From assembly GCA_027563935.2 (NCBI GenBank), contig CM050454.1:44792596-44856595 (forward strand): DNA of 64,000 nt, in the 5' to 3' direction. The stretch comes from Costus lasius (Eukaryota; Streptophyta; Magnoliopsida; Zingiberales; Costaceae). A program made the translations under genes and the position numbers. Positions 46,086 through 59,000 of this stretch are shown piece by piece (positions within the stretch are counted from its first letter, which is position 1; each line of letters opens with the position of its first letter). The notes beneath the pieces are model-generated. The model was given only the letters and a program-made list of their open reading frames with translations. It ran no database searches and was not told where the DNA came from.

Positions 46086-47433
46086 GGTAGCCGTTGGAAA
46101 GCTTGTTAAATTCCCTATCCAATGGTACCTAGTGTGTCCCTCGATTCTTTGTTTATTTTGTGTAATTGTGGTTTCAAGTTTCAGTTTGGTTTGGTTCAGC
46201 GTGAATCTGACCGGTTCACTGCAATCCTGAGCGGTTCAGTGGGTTCTGTGTCCGGTTCACTGGATCCGAAGTTGGTTCCCTAGGTTTTGAGATGTTTCGC
46301 TTCTGTTGGTGGTCTCTGTTTTCACGTTTGAATCTTATTTGATGAAGTTCATGTATAAATCTATGATTCAGAGCGGTTGATCCAATGTTTGGCTTGCTTC
46401 GTTTGATAATAAGTTTTCTTGGGTTTTCAAAGGTAAGACCTCAAACCAGATTTCTGTAGATAAAGGTTTGTTATCCTTGTTTCCATTGACTCAGATAGTA
46501 TAGTATCTTGTACATATCAAAGATTCGCAAGTTGTTTATTGACATATCAGTTTTGTACTTTGTATACCAGTCAAGTATGTTTCTAGTATGTTATTGTTAT
46601 CAAAATCCACGTTTACAAACAATATATCTGCATAACCAGTTTTCAAGTATCCACATGTGTGGACAGTTTCAATTATCAAGTATCCACGAGTGTGGACAGT
46701 TGCATGTTATTGAGCACATACCCAGGAGTATCCACTCTGTGGACAGATCAGGGTCCCAAGTTAGCATGCACCGGGATTTGTGACGCATGGTAGCGTGTGT
46801 GTTCACCATGTAAGGTGAAGATTCACCTTATCATGCGTATTCGGGGTGATGACCCCACGAGCCAGTAGGTATTGCTCACAGTTGATTTATGCATCGTATC
46901 AGTTTTCATATTTGACACAGATATTCCAGTTGCACCAGTCTATCTAATTACTCATAGTGGTTTCATCGCATGATATCAGCTTTTGTATTTGATCATAAAT
47001 AACTAGTTGATCTAGTTTATCCAATTGCAGTATAGTTTTCAGTTTACAGTTTTTAGTATTCAGTTGTTACAGTTTTATTGTTCATGCTTCTTGCTAGTTT
47101 CCCCTCCTTTGAATCTAAGGGACTACCCTTTCTTCTGGGGAGAGGCTTGCTCAGCAATGTTTTGCTGAGTCTTGTTGATGTTGCAGGTACTGGTCTGGAC
47201 TAAGGAATTCAAGGCAAGGATTTAAAGTATTGCTTGATGACTTATTCTTGAAGAATTGTGAGACTTGTATTAAAAGTTTTTAGTTGAGATCTAAGTGTTG
47301 TAAAAGTGTACTCTGATGTAAAGTCTTGTAAAGAGAATTCTTGTAGCAGTCAATCTTATGTTGTTGTTCCTAGATGTTAAAGTTATAATAGCTTGCTTTA
47401 GTTATATTCTAGTCTTGGTTCTAGGGTGTAACA
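46086..47433 (+). repeat. Right part of the gypsy solo LTR
   Basis: Non-coding. It contains a run of five short hairpins at 46648-46856 (three TCCAC...GTGGA, then TTCACC/GGTGAA and GGGGT/ACCCC) and ends GGGTGTAACA. No gene is supported. Confidence 0.8.
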
Positions 47434-47438
47434 CAAAG

Positions 47439-48166
47439 AATCTTCATCTTATAGTACCTAAGTTCAATGGGAGCTTGATGACATCTCTGGTCTTGTATGT
47501 TAGGGACATACAGATCATCAAAGACGATATCCCGATCCTTCACCTGGTGAATAGTTAATTGGGAAATGTCTTGTGATGAATGACTTAATGGACATCACCT
47601 ATGGGGTAGGTGTGTGAGTTTTTGGATAAGTCCAAGAAACTCCAAGTGCCAAGTCAGATAACAGACATCGATGATGGTATGTTATAGACCAGATGTGATT
47701 TGTGCACTCGCATAATGCACAGGTCTAGTCCAGGTGCTCAGCACTGGATAAGGAGTGAAGAACACACTTAGGTTCTATGAACTAAGGGGTGGTTCTTGGT
47801 CAGTAATGACACGAAAAGCTTAGTGGATTCACTTGGTAGCTTGTTCTAGTCAGACCAGTGAAAGTCTTGCTGTTCCTGTAGTGGTGCTAGAAGCTCTTTG
47901 GGAGCTTCAGACCATACTACTTGAAAGTAGAGTATGCAAATGCTTTTGGGAAGCAGTGGGAGTTCTTTGTTGAACTTCGCAGGCGTACTCAGATGCTTAT
48001 TACTTGTCTTGGGGACAGAGGTACTTAAGATATAGCAGATATGAACACTAATACAATTATGATAGGCCCATAGACCGATGCTCTAGCGCAGCAGGAGCGT
48101 GGCAGGTTGTGCTTAGGACATGGTGTTGAGATTGCTTAATGCAGGGTCCTAGTGCAAGTGGGAGAT
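47439..48166 (+). pseudogene. Decayed RT/RNase H end of element H
   Basis: The end of RT is recognisable as KFNGSLMTSLVLYVRDIQII, in which the catalytic YVDD reads YVRD. Traces of the RPDV...ALS region follow (near 47690), then a decayed KQSTVADSTTEAEY region (near 47850) and PLTKALAQQE-like sequence near 48085. Stops and frameshifts are frequent. About 0.6-0.9 kb of RT expected between 16110 and 47439 is missing, so H also has a deletion. The PPT GTGGGAGAT precedes the 3' LTR. Confidence 0.8.
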
Positions 48167-49790
48167 TGTTAGTGTTTATGCCCAAGGACCTCAGGATGGT
48201 CTATGGGATATGTGCATCACATCTAGTTGATAGATGAGTTATCTTGGCATTGTCGTTGTCATGCAAGTTTGTACATCTGCGCATATGTACATTTGCATAT
48301 ACAATGTCCCTAAGAGATAGATTTTATCTAGTCTCTGTGTTTATCCCTGGTCGAGAATCATGGTGGATATGGGACAGCTATGATTTGCTTGAGACTAGTA
48401 TATGCGCTGGTTGAGCACGGGTTGCTAACGCAGGTAAATGGGTATATCAAGGGAGATATACTGGATCGACCCGCCGTGAGGATTCATCTTGGTGTCGCGA
48501 GATGAATATCACAGTGACAGAGTTGCGCTTTGTCCTAGACTTGAGGGCATTGGTATCTCTATATAGTGATTGATGTACTTTGATGTAACCTACCACTTCG
48601 CCGTAAAAGGGAAGTCATAACGGTTGTCATTGGGTATGTCATAAGCCGTATAAGAGATTCAATGTGCCAATAGAGGATTTGCCCCTACCTTACGGGGAAG
48701 CCTGATTGTCCATGGCGCTCCTATATGGATGACTGAAAGTGTATGGCCATACCCAGGTGAGAACTTGATTTAGTCATGCCATATTATTGGGATTAACAAG
48801 TGTGACACACTTGCCCAATCTGGACATCAGTTGGCAAAAGGACAAAGCTGCACTTGTACTTTATCGCAGTTTTAGGGGATGTCGATGATGACACCATTCT
48901 GATGACTTGGGTAGCAATGATGTACTGCTAGGTACCACTCATTGCTTGTGATGATTTAGTCATAACTACCAACGTCTGAAGAACCTACCGGGTCGCACAC
49001 CTTGACACTCGAGTTCTCATACTGATCGTTTAGCCTCTAATCGAATCATTGTGTGATCCAGATCTTTTTGGGGAACTGATGCTTTGAGACTTTTATAGAG
49101 GAGATGATATTTTATTTTAGTTCATTGTTGACCACTAGTTGACTCTAGTGGACCACGTTTGACCTTTGTTGACCTGTGTTGTCAAAATGAGTCAAACAAG
49201 GGTCTAGGTGCAAGTTTGGGCTTGACACTTTAGTCACATGAATAAAATAAAATTATTAATTGGCAAGAGAATTTTTCTTTTGGCTAATTAATAAGCTTGG
49301 GCGCAATTTACAATTAAGTGCGTCTGAGGGGATTCGAACCCATCACACTTAATTGTGAATAGGCGCCTATGCTCATTATCCCACATGGGAAAGATCTCCA
49401 GTGTGCGTCTGGCTCTGCTATTATAAATAGAGAGGCCCACCTGAGAGATGTTTTGTACTAGACTCTTCTCTTGTCTCTAGTTGTTGCCTCCCCTCTGCTC
49501 CTTGGCATGAGGATCTAGGAGGTGACGACAATAAAAGTTTTTTCGGCATCAAAGGTTGGGACAAGTGGCAGTGCTACTCACTCCTTGTCGCCAACACCCC
49601 TTCCTCTCCTTGGCATTGGCACAAGTTGAGAAGGCTAGAGGCGTGGATCTCATCTTCCGGGGCTAGCACCCAGCGCGGAGATTGGAGAGGACTCGAGGAG
49701 TCCGTGTGTGCGCGATTGCAGAGGACGGGCCCTTGCGCGTCTTCATCATCGGCCACTCCTAAAAGTTGCTTGATAAGGTACTGCCATCTT
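48167..49790 (+). repeat. 3' LTR of element H, cut by K
   Basis: It starts TGTTAGTGTTTATGCCC after the PPT. The last roughly 108 bases, known from the 5' remnant, are missing because K inserted at 49790. It shares a 12-bp palindrome GTATGGCCATAC (48741-48752) and a hairpin (48948-48966) with the young family. A perfect minus-strand B box GGTTCGAATCC lies at 49330-49340. Confidence 0.9.
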
Positions 49791-52700
49791 TGTTGGTGTA
49801 TATGCCCTAGGACCTAGTTTTGGTCAACTTATGTACTACTTGACACTGATATTTATATATCATTCTGGCATTGTCATTATCATTGTTTGACTACACCTGC
49901 GATTGTGTACTAACATGATAATGTCCCTGGAGACAGATTGGATCTGTGCTCGAATTATAATCCCCAGTCGATGTACCTTAGTGGATATGGGACAGCTATG
50001 GTACTTGTGAGACTGGTATGTGGGCTGTGAAGAGTCCCCTTCAAGGGGGAGCAAAACCCTAAAGTGATTAGCGCATACTATATTCATCTTGCGGAAGCTA
50101 GGGTTATAGGATCAACTCGCATGTTAAATGATCAACTCGAAAAGGGGCTAGTAAAGATTAATGAAAAACATTCATACCATCGCAATAGCCTAGATGTTGC
50201 CTTGGAAGCAAAGAGTCGATTGCCTCTTCTCCAAAGGGAATCGCACACAAGAGGATGATGGCAAACTCTTTGTCGCTCCTTGTGCTAGCAAGGGTCCAAA
50301 GTGTCTTTGATCGAATTGTGAGGGATGAAGACCTTGATCTCTCTTGGCCGAATCCTCCTCTAAACTCCAAGCGTCGCCACACACCACAAGAGACTAGAGA
50401 GGAAGAGATGGATAGGCGAGAATAGAAAGCCCTATTCGAACGTGAGAGTGGTCTCCAAGTGGAGATCATGGTTACTAAAAATAGTCACCACTCTCGCTTC
50501 AATGTTCACGTCAAGTGAACAATTCGCCAAGCCTTGAACCATGCGCTCATTTCATGAGCCGGTTCACATTGGTTCGGTTTAAGAACCAATCAAGCCAATG
50601 ATCTAGTCTAGATCTTAAATAAACCCTAAGGTTCCCGATCTAACCGTCGATCTCTTGGTGCTTCTGATCTGTCCGATCTAGCAACCATTCTCTCGATCGA
50701 AGCTTACCGATCTCAAGCCCTAATCAATCAAACATGATCAGACTAGATCTCACTCACAATCAGAGATTAAATCCCATTAAACTGAACCCAAACAATTCAG
50801 TCCACACGATCTGACTTAAGTAAGCCATATCATCAAATTGTGCGACCCTAAGGGTTTCCTTTAAATGTCGGTAACGATAACTGACGTCATCACGATCAGT
50901 GAGGGGTATCTAGCAACACATCACTGTCTCCCGATATAAAGGAAAGAGTCTTCCAAGACTACACCCAAACCATAGCACAAGTGTGAATCAATTCACAAGG
51001 CATGCATATTTCCTTTGCCACTGGATGTTCTTATTGGACAAGCGTGTCAAGCTTGTAACTCCAATATGATGAGCATGATTAGATCAGATGAACACTGTCA
51101 CCTGGGTATGGCCATACTCTTTTCTCAATCATCTCATCCAGGGGGCCCCTTTAGAACATCACACTCCTTAAACAAGGAGACGGCAATCCTGTGTCTATCA
51201 CTAGTGCCCTAACCTGACTCAAGCTCATCATCCAAGATAGTCTATAATCATTATGTTTCAAATGATATTGAACTACCTCAAAATAATGACAATCATCATT
51301 TAGAAAACACAAGTGATCTCAAGTCAGAGGAAATGTGCCACTTGTCATATACAAGGAATATTCACATTGTGACAAACAATTGAACATCCTAGTAGGGTCT
51401 GTCCAGTACATCCAATGTACCCATGAGTCTACATCTTATTCCATGCTCGAAGCATCCTATAAGATTAGAACACATATTAGTCTTAACCATATCAAGGCTG
51501 TCTCATGTTCACCAAGATACATCGACTAAGGACTTAACTGCATGTCAGCCTAGCTGAACAGCTTTGAGACATTATTCAGAAGAACATATATTGCAGCAGA
51601 CAATGTAGCTAACTGAATAACAACCATGCCTTTATAAACATAACAGTTTATTACATGATACAGATACATTCCCACAGGCCTCAAACATTAGCCTTAAGGG
51701 CATACCCCAACAGGCTGGTTAGGCACGTGGTGCTAACGCAGACACATGGGTATATCATTGGGGATATACTGGATAGACCCGCTATGAGGCTATGACTTGG
51801 TGTCATGAGTTATCCTCATAAGTGACAGGAGATGCATTGATCCCTTGACTTGAGGTCATTGATCATTCTATATGGTTAGGGACTTGCTTTGATACAACCT
51901 AACACCTCGCCGTAGTTGGGAGGTCCTAACGGTTGTCATTGAGTATATCACGACCCATATGAGAAGGTCAATGGACAGACATAGGATTTGCCCCTTCCTT
52001 AGGGAAGTATGATATCCATGGAGCTCCTCTATGGTTCTATGACTGAGAGTGTATGGCCACACCCAGGTAAGAACCTGTTTTAGTCATAGCCATGTGATTG
52101 GGTGAAAACAAGTGGTGACACACTTGTCCAATCGGATATCAGTCCGGCAAAGAGACTGTAATGCATCTGTAACTAGTTGCGATGATGGGGATGTCGATGT
52201 CGATATCCATTCCAATGACCTGGGTAGCAGCGATGCACTGCTAGGTGCCACTCACTGCTTGTGATGACCTTTGGTCAGCACTGCCAGCGTCAGAGGAACC
52301 TACAGGGTCGCACACCTTGATACTTGAGTTCTCGTATTGATCGGGAAGCCTTATGATCGAGTTATTGGATAACTCGGATCTAATTGGGAGATTTCATCAG
52401 CGCCAATAGGCCTGATGAGATGGAAGAATGTTATTGGAGCCAAACTTCATTTTTGGCAGGTTGACCCGTATTTGACCATGGTTGGTCACACTTGGATTAG
52501 GGTTGCATTGGATTGGATCCAAATGCTTAATCAACCCATAGGATGAAGTTTGGGCTAGTTCATTATCCAATGAAGCCCAATAACAAGCTCTCATGAAGAG
52601 AAGAGAGGCTAAAAGGGTATAATGGGGAGAAACCCAACCCCATTGGCGCCTAAGGGGCATAATGGGGTTAGGGTGGCAAAATTGCTTCATTAAGGAAGCA

Positions 52701-53368
52701 ATTTGCGCCTAGCCCTTCTCCCTTGATGGTATGAATGCCTTTAAGGCATGTCTTGGGCTGATATGGTACTTGGGCAATTATGGAAAGGTTGAATGAAGTT
52801 TATGGTAAAGTCTTGGAGACTTTCCTTACATCAAACCTCCTCATCCTAGCCCTACACTTGTCATGATCCTAGCCCTTGCCCTAATCGCCTCTTGCCCTAT
52901 ATATGTGACCCTAGCCGCCCTCTCTTATTATGATTCATCCTTGGAGGCATGAACATAAGAAGGGGGCGAGAGCAAGGAGCAAGGGCGCAATCTCTTCCTC
53001 TTCCATCAAGTGGCCGCAAGCTTCTCCTTCCTTACCACTTGACGCATCTTTCTCTCTTGGTGGCGCAAGGTGGTTGGAGCATCTCCCTAAGGCTTGGATC
53101 TTCTTCCCGAGGCTAGCACCGGGCGTGGAAGAAGAGGACTCGAGGCATCCGTGTGTGTGAGACTGCAGAGGGCGCACGCTTGGGCGCCTATCACGACATC
53201 GACCTCATCTTGCTCTGAGGTATTTTCTAACTCATCGTGTCGACCCCCTTGCATGCGATCTTCACTGGTTTTTGGGACCGACCTGTTTCGGGGACATTCT
53301 TCCGCTGTGCAATGTATGTATGTATGTGTCTCTGAAAAATTGTAAAATGTCCCCGGGGTTTCCCAACA
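49791..53368 (+). repeat. 5' LTR of K, split by solo LTR S
   Basis: The two parts, 49791-50027 and 51718-53368, sum to 1888 bp. It is homologous to the H LTR (for example GTGTATGGCC at 52050-52059, and the hairpin 52261-52281). It ends TTCCCAACA just before the PBS. Frames here are short and unsupported. Confidence 0.85.
50028..51712 (-). mobile_element. Solo LTR S of the young family
   Basis: 1685 bp, plus-strand view TGAAGAGTCCCC...CCCCAACA, with TSD GGCTG at 50023-50027 and 51713-51717. No internal sequence is attached. Its LTR hairpin contains TGACGTCA on this strand. Sequence at the U3 end is closest to C and E. Confidence 0.95.
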
Positions 53369-53369
53369 G

Positions 53370-53382
53370 TAGTATCAGAGCG
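53370..53382 (+). other. Primer binding site of K, slightly decayed
   Basis: TAGTATCAGAGC follows the LTR end; the usual TGG is TAG here. It aligns with the PBS of H. Confidence 0.75.
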
Positions 53383-54341
53383 ACTTGCAAGACTCGAACG
53401 ATGTTTTATGCTTTTCTTTCATGCTCACATGCCATATCTCTATTTTCGACAATAGCATGATGCATGGCAAACGATTTTTCTAAGTAGGAAAAATTAGGGT
53501 TTCTTGTTTCTATCATCCTCTCAATCTCTTTTGGATTTTTGGACTATTTTTCTTGTCTGATTTAAAGATCAAAGGCGCACGTAGTTTTGTCAAGTAGGAC
53601 GGGCATTGTGTCTTCGGACTGGCCAAGTCTCTTGATCTGACAAAATTGCCAGCCGAAAGGATCTCTGAAATCATCTTGAAAAATAAATCGCAATTAACCA
53701 AAAGATTTGTGAGAAGAAGATGAGAAAAAGAGACTGGTTTTAATGAAAAAGTAAAATTTCAGATTTTATGTTTTTCATGAGCATGTAGAATTGCATGAGT
53801 AAATACCTTGATTGTGCATAATGTTGTGATCATTAGTCAAGCCCCCCTTTGCATGCCTGTGATGTATCCTCGTGAGGCCTGCGTGCCGCTTTTCTTTTTG
53901 CTTTTAAGAAGACTAGGGTAGCGCATGTACTTGGAGCTTGGCGCATGCATGAAGTTGGCGCACCTTGGATGGTGGCGCAACAAGCATCAAGGAAAAGGCG
54001 CAACCTTGCTTGATGGCACAAGTTAGGCATGGCCGAACCCTTGGGTTTGAGAGCTAGCTAACTTGGCATCTTTCATTGAGGCGCATTCTCCTTGGAGGAA
54101 GACCATGGCATTGGCCGAACCTTTGAGGTCCACCCTTAAGGTTTGAGAGCTAAGCCATGAAGGAAGGACCTTGGAGCCAACCTTGAAGACCAAGATAGAG
54201 GGCGGCTAGGATAGGTCTATCATAGGGGCTTGAGTCCTATGTCAAGAGTTGAACCTCCTTTTGGCATGGGTTGGTTCAATGTCTTGAAAGGGCTTTGATC
54301 ACATCATCTTTTACTGCTTTCCTTATCTGCTAAAAGCATAC
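53383..54341 (+). other. 5' leader of K
   Basis: Non-coding and homologous to the leader of H (for example GCCTGCGTGCCGCTTT near 53877). It holds GGCCGAAC...GAGAGCTA repeats. It is cut at 54346 by element D. Confidence 0.8.
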
Positions 54342-54346
54342 CTATG

Positions 54347-56040
54347 TGTAGGTCCCCTTCGAGGGGGAGCGCAAACCCTAAGCATGCACAAATCTCAATT
54401 GCATGGGCGGAATTAGGGTTTCCATAGATCTCATGTAGTATATCTATAAGATTAACTTTGTTTGCTTATAAAGATCAAGAGAAGATCTCTTACCATAGCC
54501 ATGATAAAGGGTGGCGACTTGGAAGCAAGAGGGCAAGTAAGCACTCCTCCAAAGATAACGCACACTAGATGAGAGATGGATACCCTTTCGGATGTTCCTT
54601 GTGCTAGCAAGGGATCTCCAAAACTTCCTTGTCGTGTGTAGATGAAGAGAGGTGCTTGGCCGAGAGCTTCGTTGTGCAAGAGTCCCCCTTTTTTCTTTTC
54701 TTGTCGAATGAAGATCACAAGAGAGTAATTGGGCAAATGGCGTTAAGGCTTTCATTCAAGTGATGGCGTTACACTTCCAAATATGGAAGGTTATGAAGCC
54801 ATGCGACCACTTGAAGAAAAACCGCCCAAAATGCCTTCAATCCTTGAACCATACGTTCACCCATGTGAACCGGTTCAAGCCAATTAGGTTCAACTCAATT
54901 CGGTTCAAAAAACCAAATCAAACCAGCCCAAGCCATGGTCTAGATCTCTTTGAACCAAATGGTTCAAGATCCAACCGTTCATCTCTGGATGCTCTTGATC
55001 TCTCCGATCTAGCATCCACACTCTCGATCGAAGCTTACCGATCTCAAGCCCTAATCAATCAAACATGATCAGACCAGATCTCACTTACAATCAGAGTCTA
55101 AACTCCTTTAAACTGAATCCAAACAATTCAGTCCACACGATCTGACTTGAGTAAGCCATGTCATCAAATTGTGCGACCCTAAGGGTTTCCTTTAAATGTC
55201 GGTAACGACAACTTACGTTATCACGATCAGTGAGGGGTATCTAGCAACACATCACTGTCTCCCGATATAAAGGAAAGAGTCTTCCAAGACTACACCCAAA
55301 TCACAGCACAAGTGTGAATCCATTTCACGAGGCATACATGTTTCCTTTGCCACTGGATGTTCTTATTGGACAAGCATGTCAAGCCTGTAACTCCAATACG
55401 ATGAGCATGATTAGATCAGATGAACATAGTCATCTGGGTATGGCCATACACTTTCTCAATCATCTCATATAGGGGGGCCTTAGAACATCACACTCCTTAA
55501 ACAAGGAGACGACAATCCTTTATCTATCACTAGTGTCCTAACCTGACTCATGATCATTATCCAAGATAGTCTATAACCATTATATTTCAAATGATATTGA
55601 ACTACCTCAAAACAATGACATTCATCATTTAGAAACACAAGTGATCTCAAGTCAAAGGACATGTGCCACTTGTAGCATACAAGGATTATTCACATTGTGA
55701 CAAGCAATTGAATATCCTAGTAGGGTCTGTCCAGTACATCCAATGTACCCATGAGTCTACATCTTATTCCATGCTTGAAGCATCCTATAAGATTAGAACA
55801 CATATTAGTCTTAACCATATCAAGGCTGTCTCATGTTCACCAAGATATATCGACTAAGGACATTACTGCATGTCAGCCTAGCTGAACAGCTTTGAGACAT
55901 TATTCAGTAGTACACTTATTACAGCAGACAAGGTAACAACCTGAATAACAACCATTGCCTTTATAAACTTAAGAGTTTATACAATGATACTATTACAATC
56001 CCAAGGCCTCAAACATTAGCCTTAAGGGCATACCCCAACA
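54347..56040 (-). repeat. 3' LTR of element D
   Basis: 1694 bp, plus-strand view TGTAGGTCCCC...CCCCAACA, then the PPT complement. The LTR hairpin at 55207-55222 has a wobble pair. Confidence 0.95.
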
Positions 56041-56060
56041 ATCTCCCACTTGCACTTAAT

Positions 56061-59000
56061 CTAATGGTTGAGAAACCTCAAACCCATATTATTACAGTGC
56101 TTCTCATGCTTCTGCTGCGCCAGAGGCTTGGTAAGCGGGTCTGCCAGATTGTCATCTGTATGAACCTTGCATATTTTGATCTCGCCACGATCTATGATCT
56201 CCCGGATCAAGTGAAACCGTCTCTGTATGTGCTTGGACTTCTGGTGCGACCGTGGTTCCTTTGCTTGTGCGATGGCTCCAGTGTTATCACAGAAGATAAC
56301 CAAAGGATCGACACTCGAAGGAACAACACCAAGTTCTCTCACGAACTTACAAATCCACACTGCCTCCTTGGATGCTTCCGAGGCTGCAACATACTCGGCT
56401 TCTGTTGTGGAATCAGCAACAGTTGACTGTTTGAAACTCTTCCACACCACTACTCCACCATTCAAGCTAAAAACATAGCCTGATTGCGATCGGAAATCAT
56501 CCTGGTCCGACTGGAACGAAGCGTCAGTATATCCTTCTATACTGAGTTCTTCCTGACCACCATATTCAAGAACATATCTTTGGTCCTCCGCAGATATTTT
56601 AAAATGTTCTTGACTGCAATCCAGTGTGCCTGACCTGGATTACTTTGGAAACGACTGGTCACGCTTAACCCGTAAGCAATGTCTGGGCGAGTACATAACA
56701 TCGCATACATAATGGACCCAATAGCCGAAGCATAAGGCGTATTGTCCATTTCATCTTTCTCAGTCTGTGTTTGTGGACACTGACTCTTCGAAAGATTCAG
56801 ACCATGTCTGACTGGAAGATATCCCCTTTTAGAATTCTCTAAATGGAATCTCTCCAGAACTTTATCGATGTAAGTACTCTGGCACAGCCCGAGAAGCCTC
56901 TTAGATCTATCCCTGTAGATCTTCACACCTAATACATAGGCTGCTTCTCCTAGATCTTTCATCTGGAAACATTTCCTTAGCCATGCTTTAACAGCATGCA
57001 TTTCAGGAATATCGTTTCCAATGATTAAGATATCATCGACGTAGAGGATTAGGAATGTAATCACGCTCCCACTAAACCTCTTATACACACACGGGTCATC
57101 TTCGTTCTTGATGAAACCAAACTCAGAGATTGATTCATCAAAACGAATATTCCAGCTTCTTGATGCTTGTTTAAGTCCATAAATGGACTTCTTTAACTTG
57201 CATATTTTATGACGATCTGATGGATTAGTGAAACCTTCAGGTTGTGTCATATACACATCCTCATTCAGATTTCCATTAAGGAAAGCTGTTTTCACATCCA
57301 TCTGCCAGATCTCATAATCGTAATATGCAGCTATCGCGAAAAGAATCCGAATAGACTTGAACATAGCTACAGGAGAGAAAGTTTCATCATAATCTATCCC
57401 GTAGATTTGTTTGAAACCTTTCGCAACTAGCCTGCCTTTATAGGTAACCACGTTACCATCCATGTCAATCTTCTTCTTGAAGATCCATTTACAGCCTATA
57501 GGGATTACTCCCGGAGGCGGATCAACCAAATCCCAGACTTGGTTATCTGACATGGAGTCTATCTCGGCTCGCATAGCTTCAAGCCATCAAGCTGACTCCG
57601 GTCCACTGACCGCATCCGCATAAGTAAGGGGTTCATCATTATCAATGATGTAGACTCCGTCATAGCGCTCAGGCTGTCTACGGATCCTACCCGATCTTCG
57701 CGGTTCCCGTGATATCTGAGCCTCAGGTTGTTCAATAACCTGATCCACTGGCTCATGCACATCCAACTGTGCTTGACTACTTTGTCCTTCCTCTGGATTC
57801 TCATCCAGCTTTATTTCTCTCCCACTGGCCTCTTGCAGAAGAAACTCCTTCTCAAGGAATATGGCCGTCCGAGCAACAAATACTTTGTTCTCTTTGGGAT
57901 CGTAGAAATAATAACCCTTAGTTTCCTTAGGGTAACCGACAAAGATACATTTCTCAGATCTGCTCTCCAGTTTCCCAGAGGCGAGCTTTTTGACATAAGC
58001 CTCGCAACCCCAGATCCTGATAAATGTCAAGCTCGGCTGTTTCCCATACCATAATTCATATGGCGTCTTTGAAACGGCCTTGGATGGCACTCGGTTTAGT
58101 ACCTTTGCAGCTGTTTCCAGTGCAAATCCCCAAAAGGAATATGGAAGAGTAGCCTGACTCATCATAGAACGAACCATATCAAGTAACGTTCTATTTCTCC
58201 TCTCGGACACACCATTCCATTGTGGTGTTCCTGGCGGAGTGAGCTGTGAGATAATCCCACACTCTTTTAGATAGTCAGTAAACTCTCGACTTAGGTATTC
58301 TCCACCTCGATCAGAACGAAGTGCCTTGATATTTCGGCCTAGCTGATTCTGTACTTCATTTTTGAACTCTTTGAACTTGTCAAAAGATTCACTCTTATGT
58401 CTCATAAGATAGACATAACCATACCTACTGAAATCATCAGTAAAGGTAATGAAGTACGAATAGCCACCTCTGGCATGTTTACTAAATGGCCCACACACAT
58501 CACTGTGTATAAGATCAAGTAAACCTGAAGCCCTTTGACCTTTGTGAGGAAAAGGTGACTTCGTCATTTTACCCATTAAACAAGCTTTGCATGTATCAAT
58601 CTCCTCATAGGAGAATGATCCCAGCAGTCCATGATCATGCAACCGCTTAATGCGCTTCTTGTTAATATGGCCTAAACGACTATGCCATAACAAGGTGCTG
58701 TCTTCAGCATACTTGGCTTTCTTAATATCAACACTTTGTATAGAACTTTCCATGTCCAACATGTATAACCCATTGTTAATTGAACCAGTTGCATAAACAA
58801 TATTATCTAAAGATAAAACACACTTTGAAATATTGCATTCAAAGGCAAATCCTTTCCTGACAAGAGCAGGAATAGAGATAATATTTTTAGTAATACTGGG
58901 AACAAAGTAACAACTGTTTAGTTCTAATACAATGCCAGATGGTAATGAGATGAAATAGTCTCCTACAGCAACAGCAGCAACCCGTGCCCCGTTTCCAACG

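Larger units (their letters stand above)
16116..47433 (+). mobile_element. Solo Ty3/gypsy-type LTR, split by nested elements
   Basis: The left end reads TGTTATATCCC and the right end GGGTGTAACA, imperfect inverted termini. CAAAG flanks both sides (16111-16115 and 47434-47438). Without element A the LTR is about 2350 bp (16116-17117 plus 46086-47433). No PBS, PPT or pol sequence is seen between, so it is a solo LTR, the usual product of LTR-LTR recombination. The right part has the TTGCTGAG...GCAGGTACTGG type of 3' region seen in plant gypsy LTRs. The lineage (Tekay/Retand-like) is a guess. Confidence 0.85.
2330..49790 (+). mobile_element. Old decayed Ty1/copia element H, host of the nest
   Basis: H is recognised from a 5' LTR remnant (2330-2575), a primer binding site, a long leader, decayed gag-pol (14089-16110 and 47439-48150), a PPT (GTGGGAGAT) and a 3' LTR (48167-49790). 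It is interrupted by element 1 and by a gypsy solo LTR that contains A, B and C. In the roughly 138 bp where both LTRs can be compared (2330-2467 against 49653-49790) I count five differences, about 3.6 percent, which makes H the oldest dated insertion here. It has no intact reading frame. Its LTRs and leader are homologous to those of the young family and of K, so it is a sister family. The left part of the 5' LTR was displaced by the gypsy element at 1-2329. Confidence 0.88.

Noticed and set aside
46648..46746. Spaced TCCAC/GTGGA repeats as a CRISPR-like array
   Set aside because: Only three short units with uneven spacing, in a eukaryotic LTR.
49330..49340. A tRNA gene in the H LTR
   Set aside because: Only the B box is good; acceptor and anticodon stems do not form.
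52930..53345. Frames near the end of the K LTR as a host gene
   Set aside because: The region lies between the LTR start at 49791 and a PBS at 53370 and is homologous to the H LTR.
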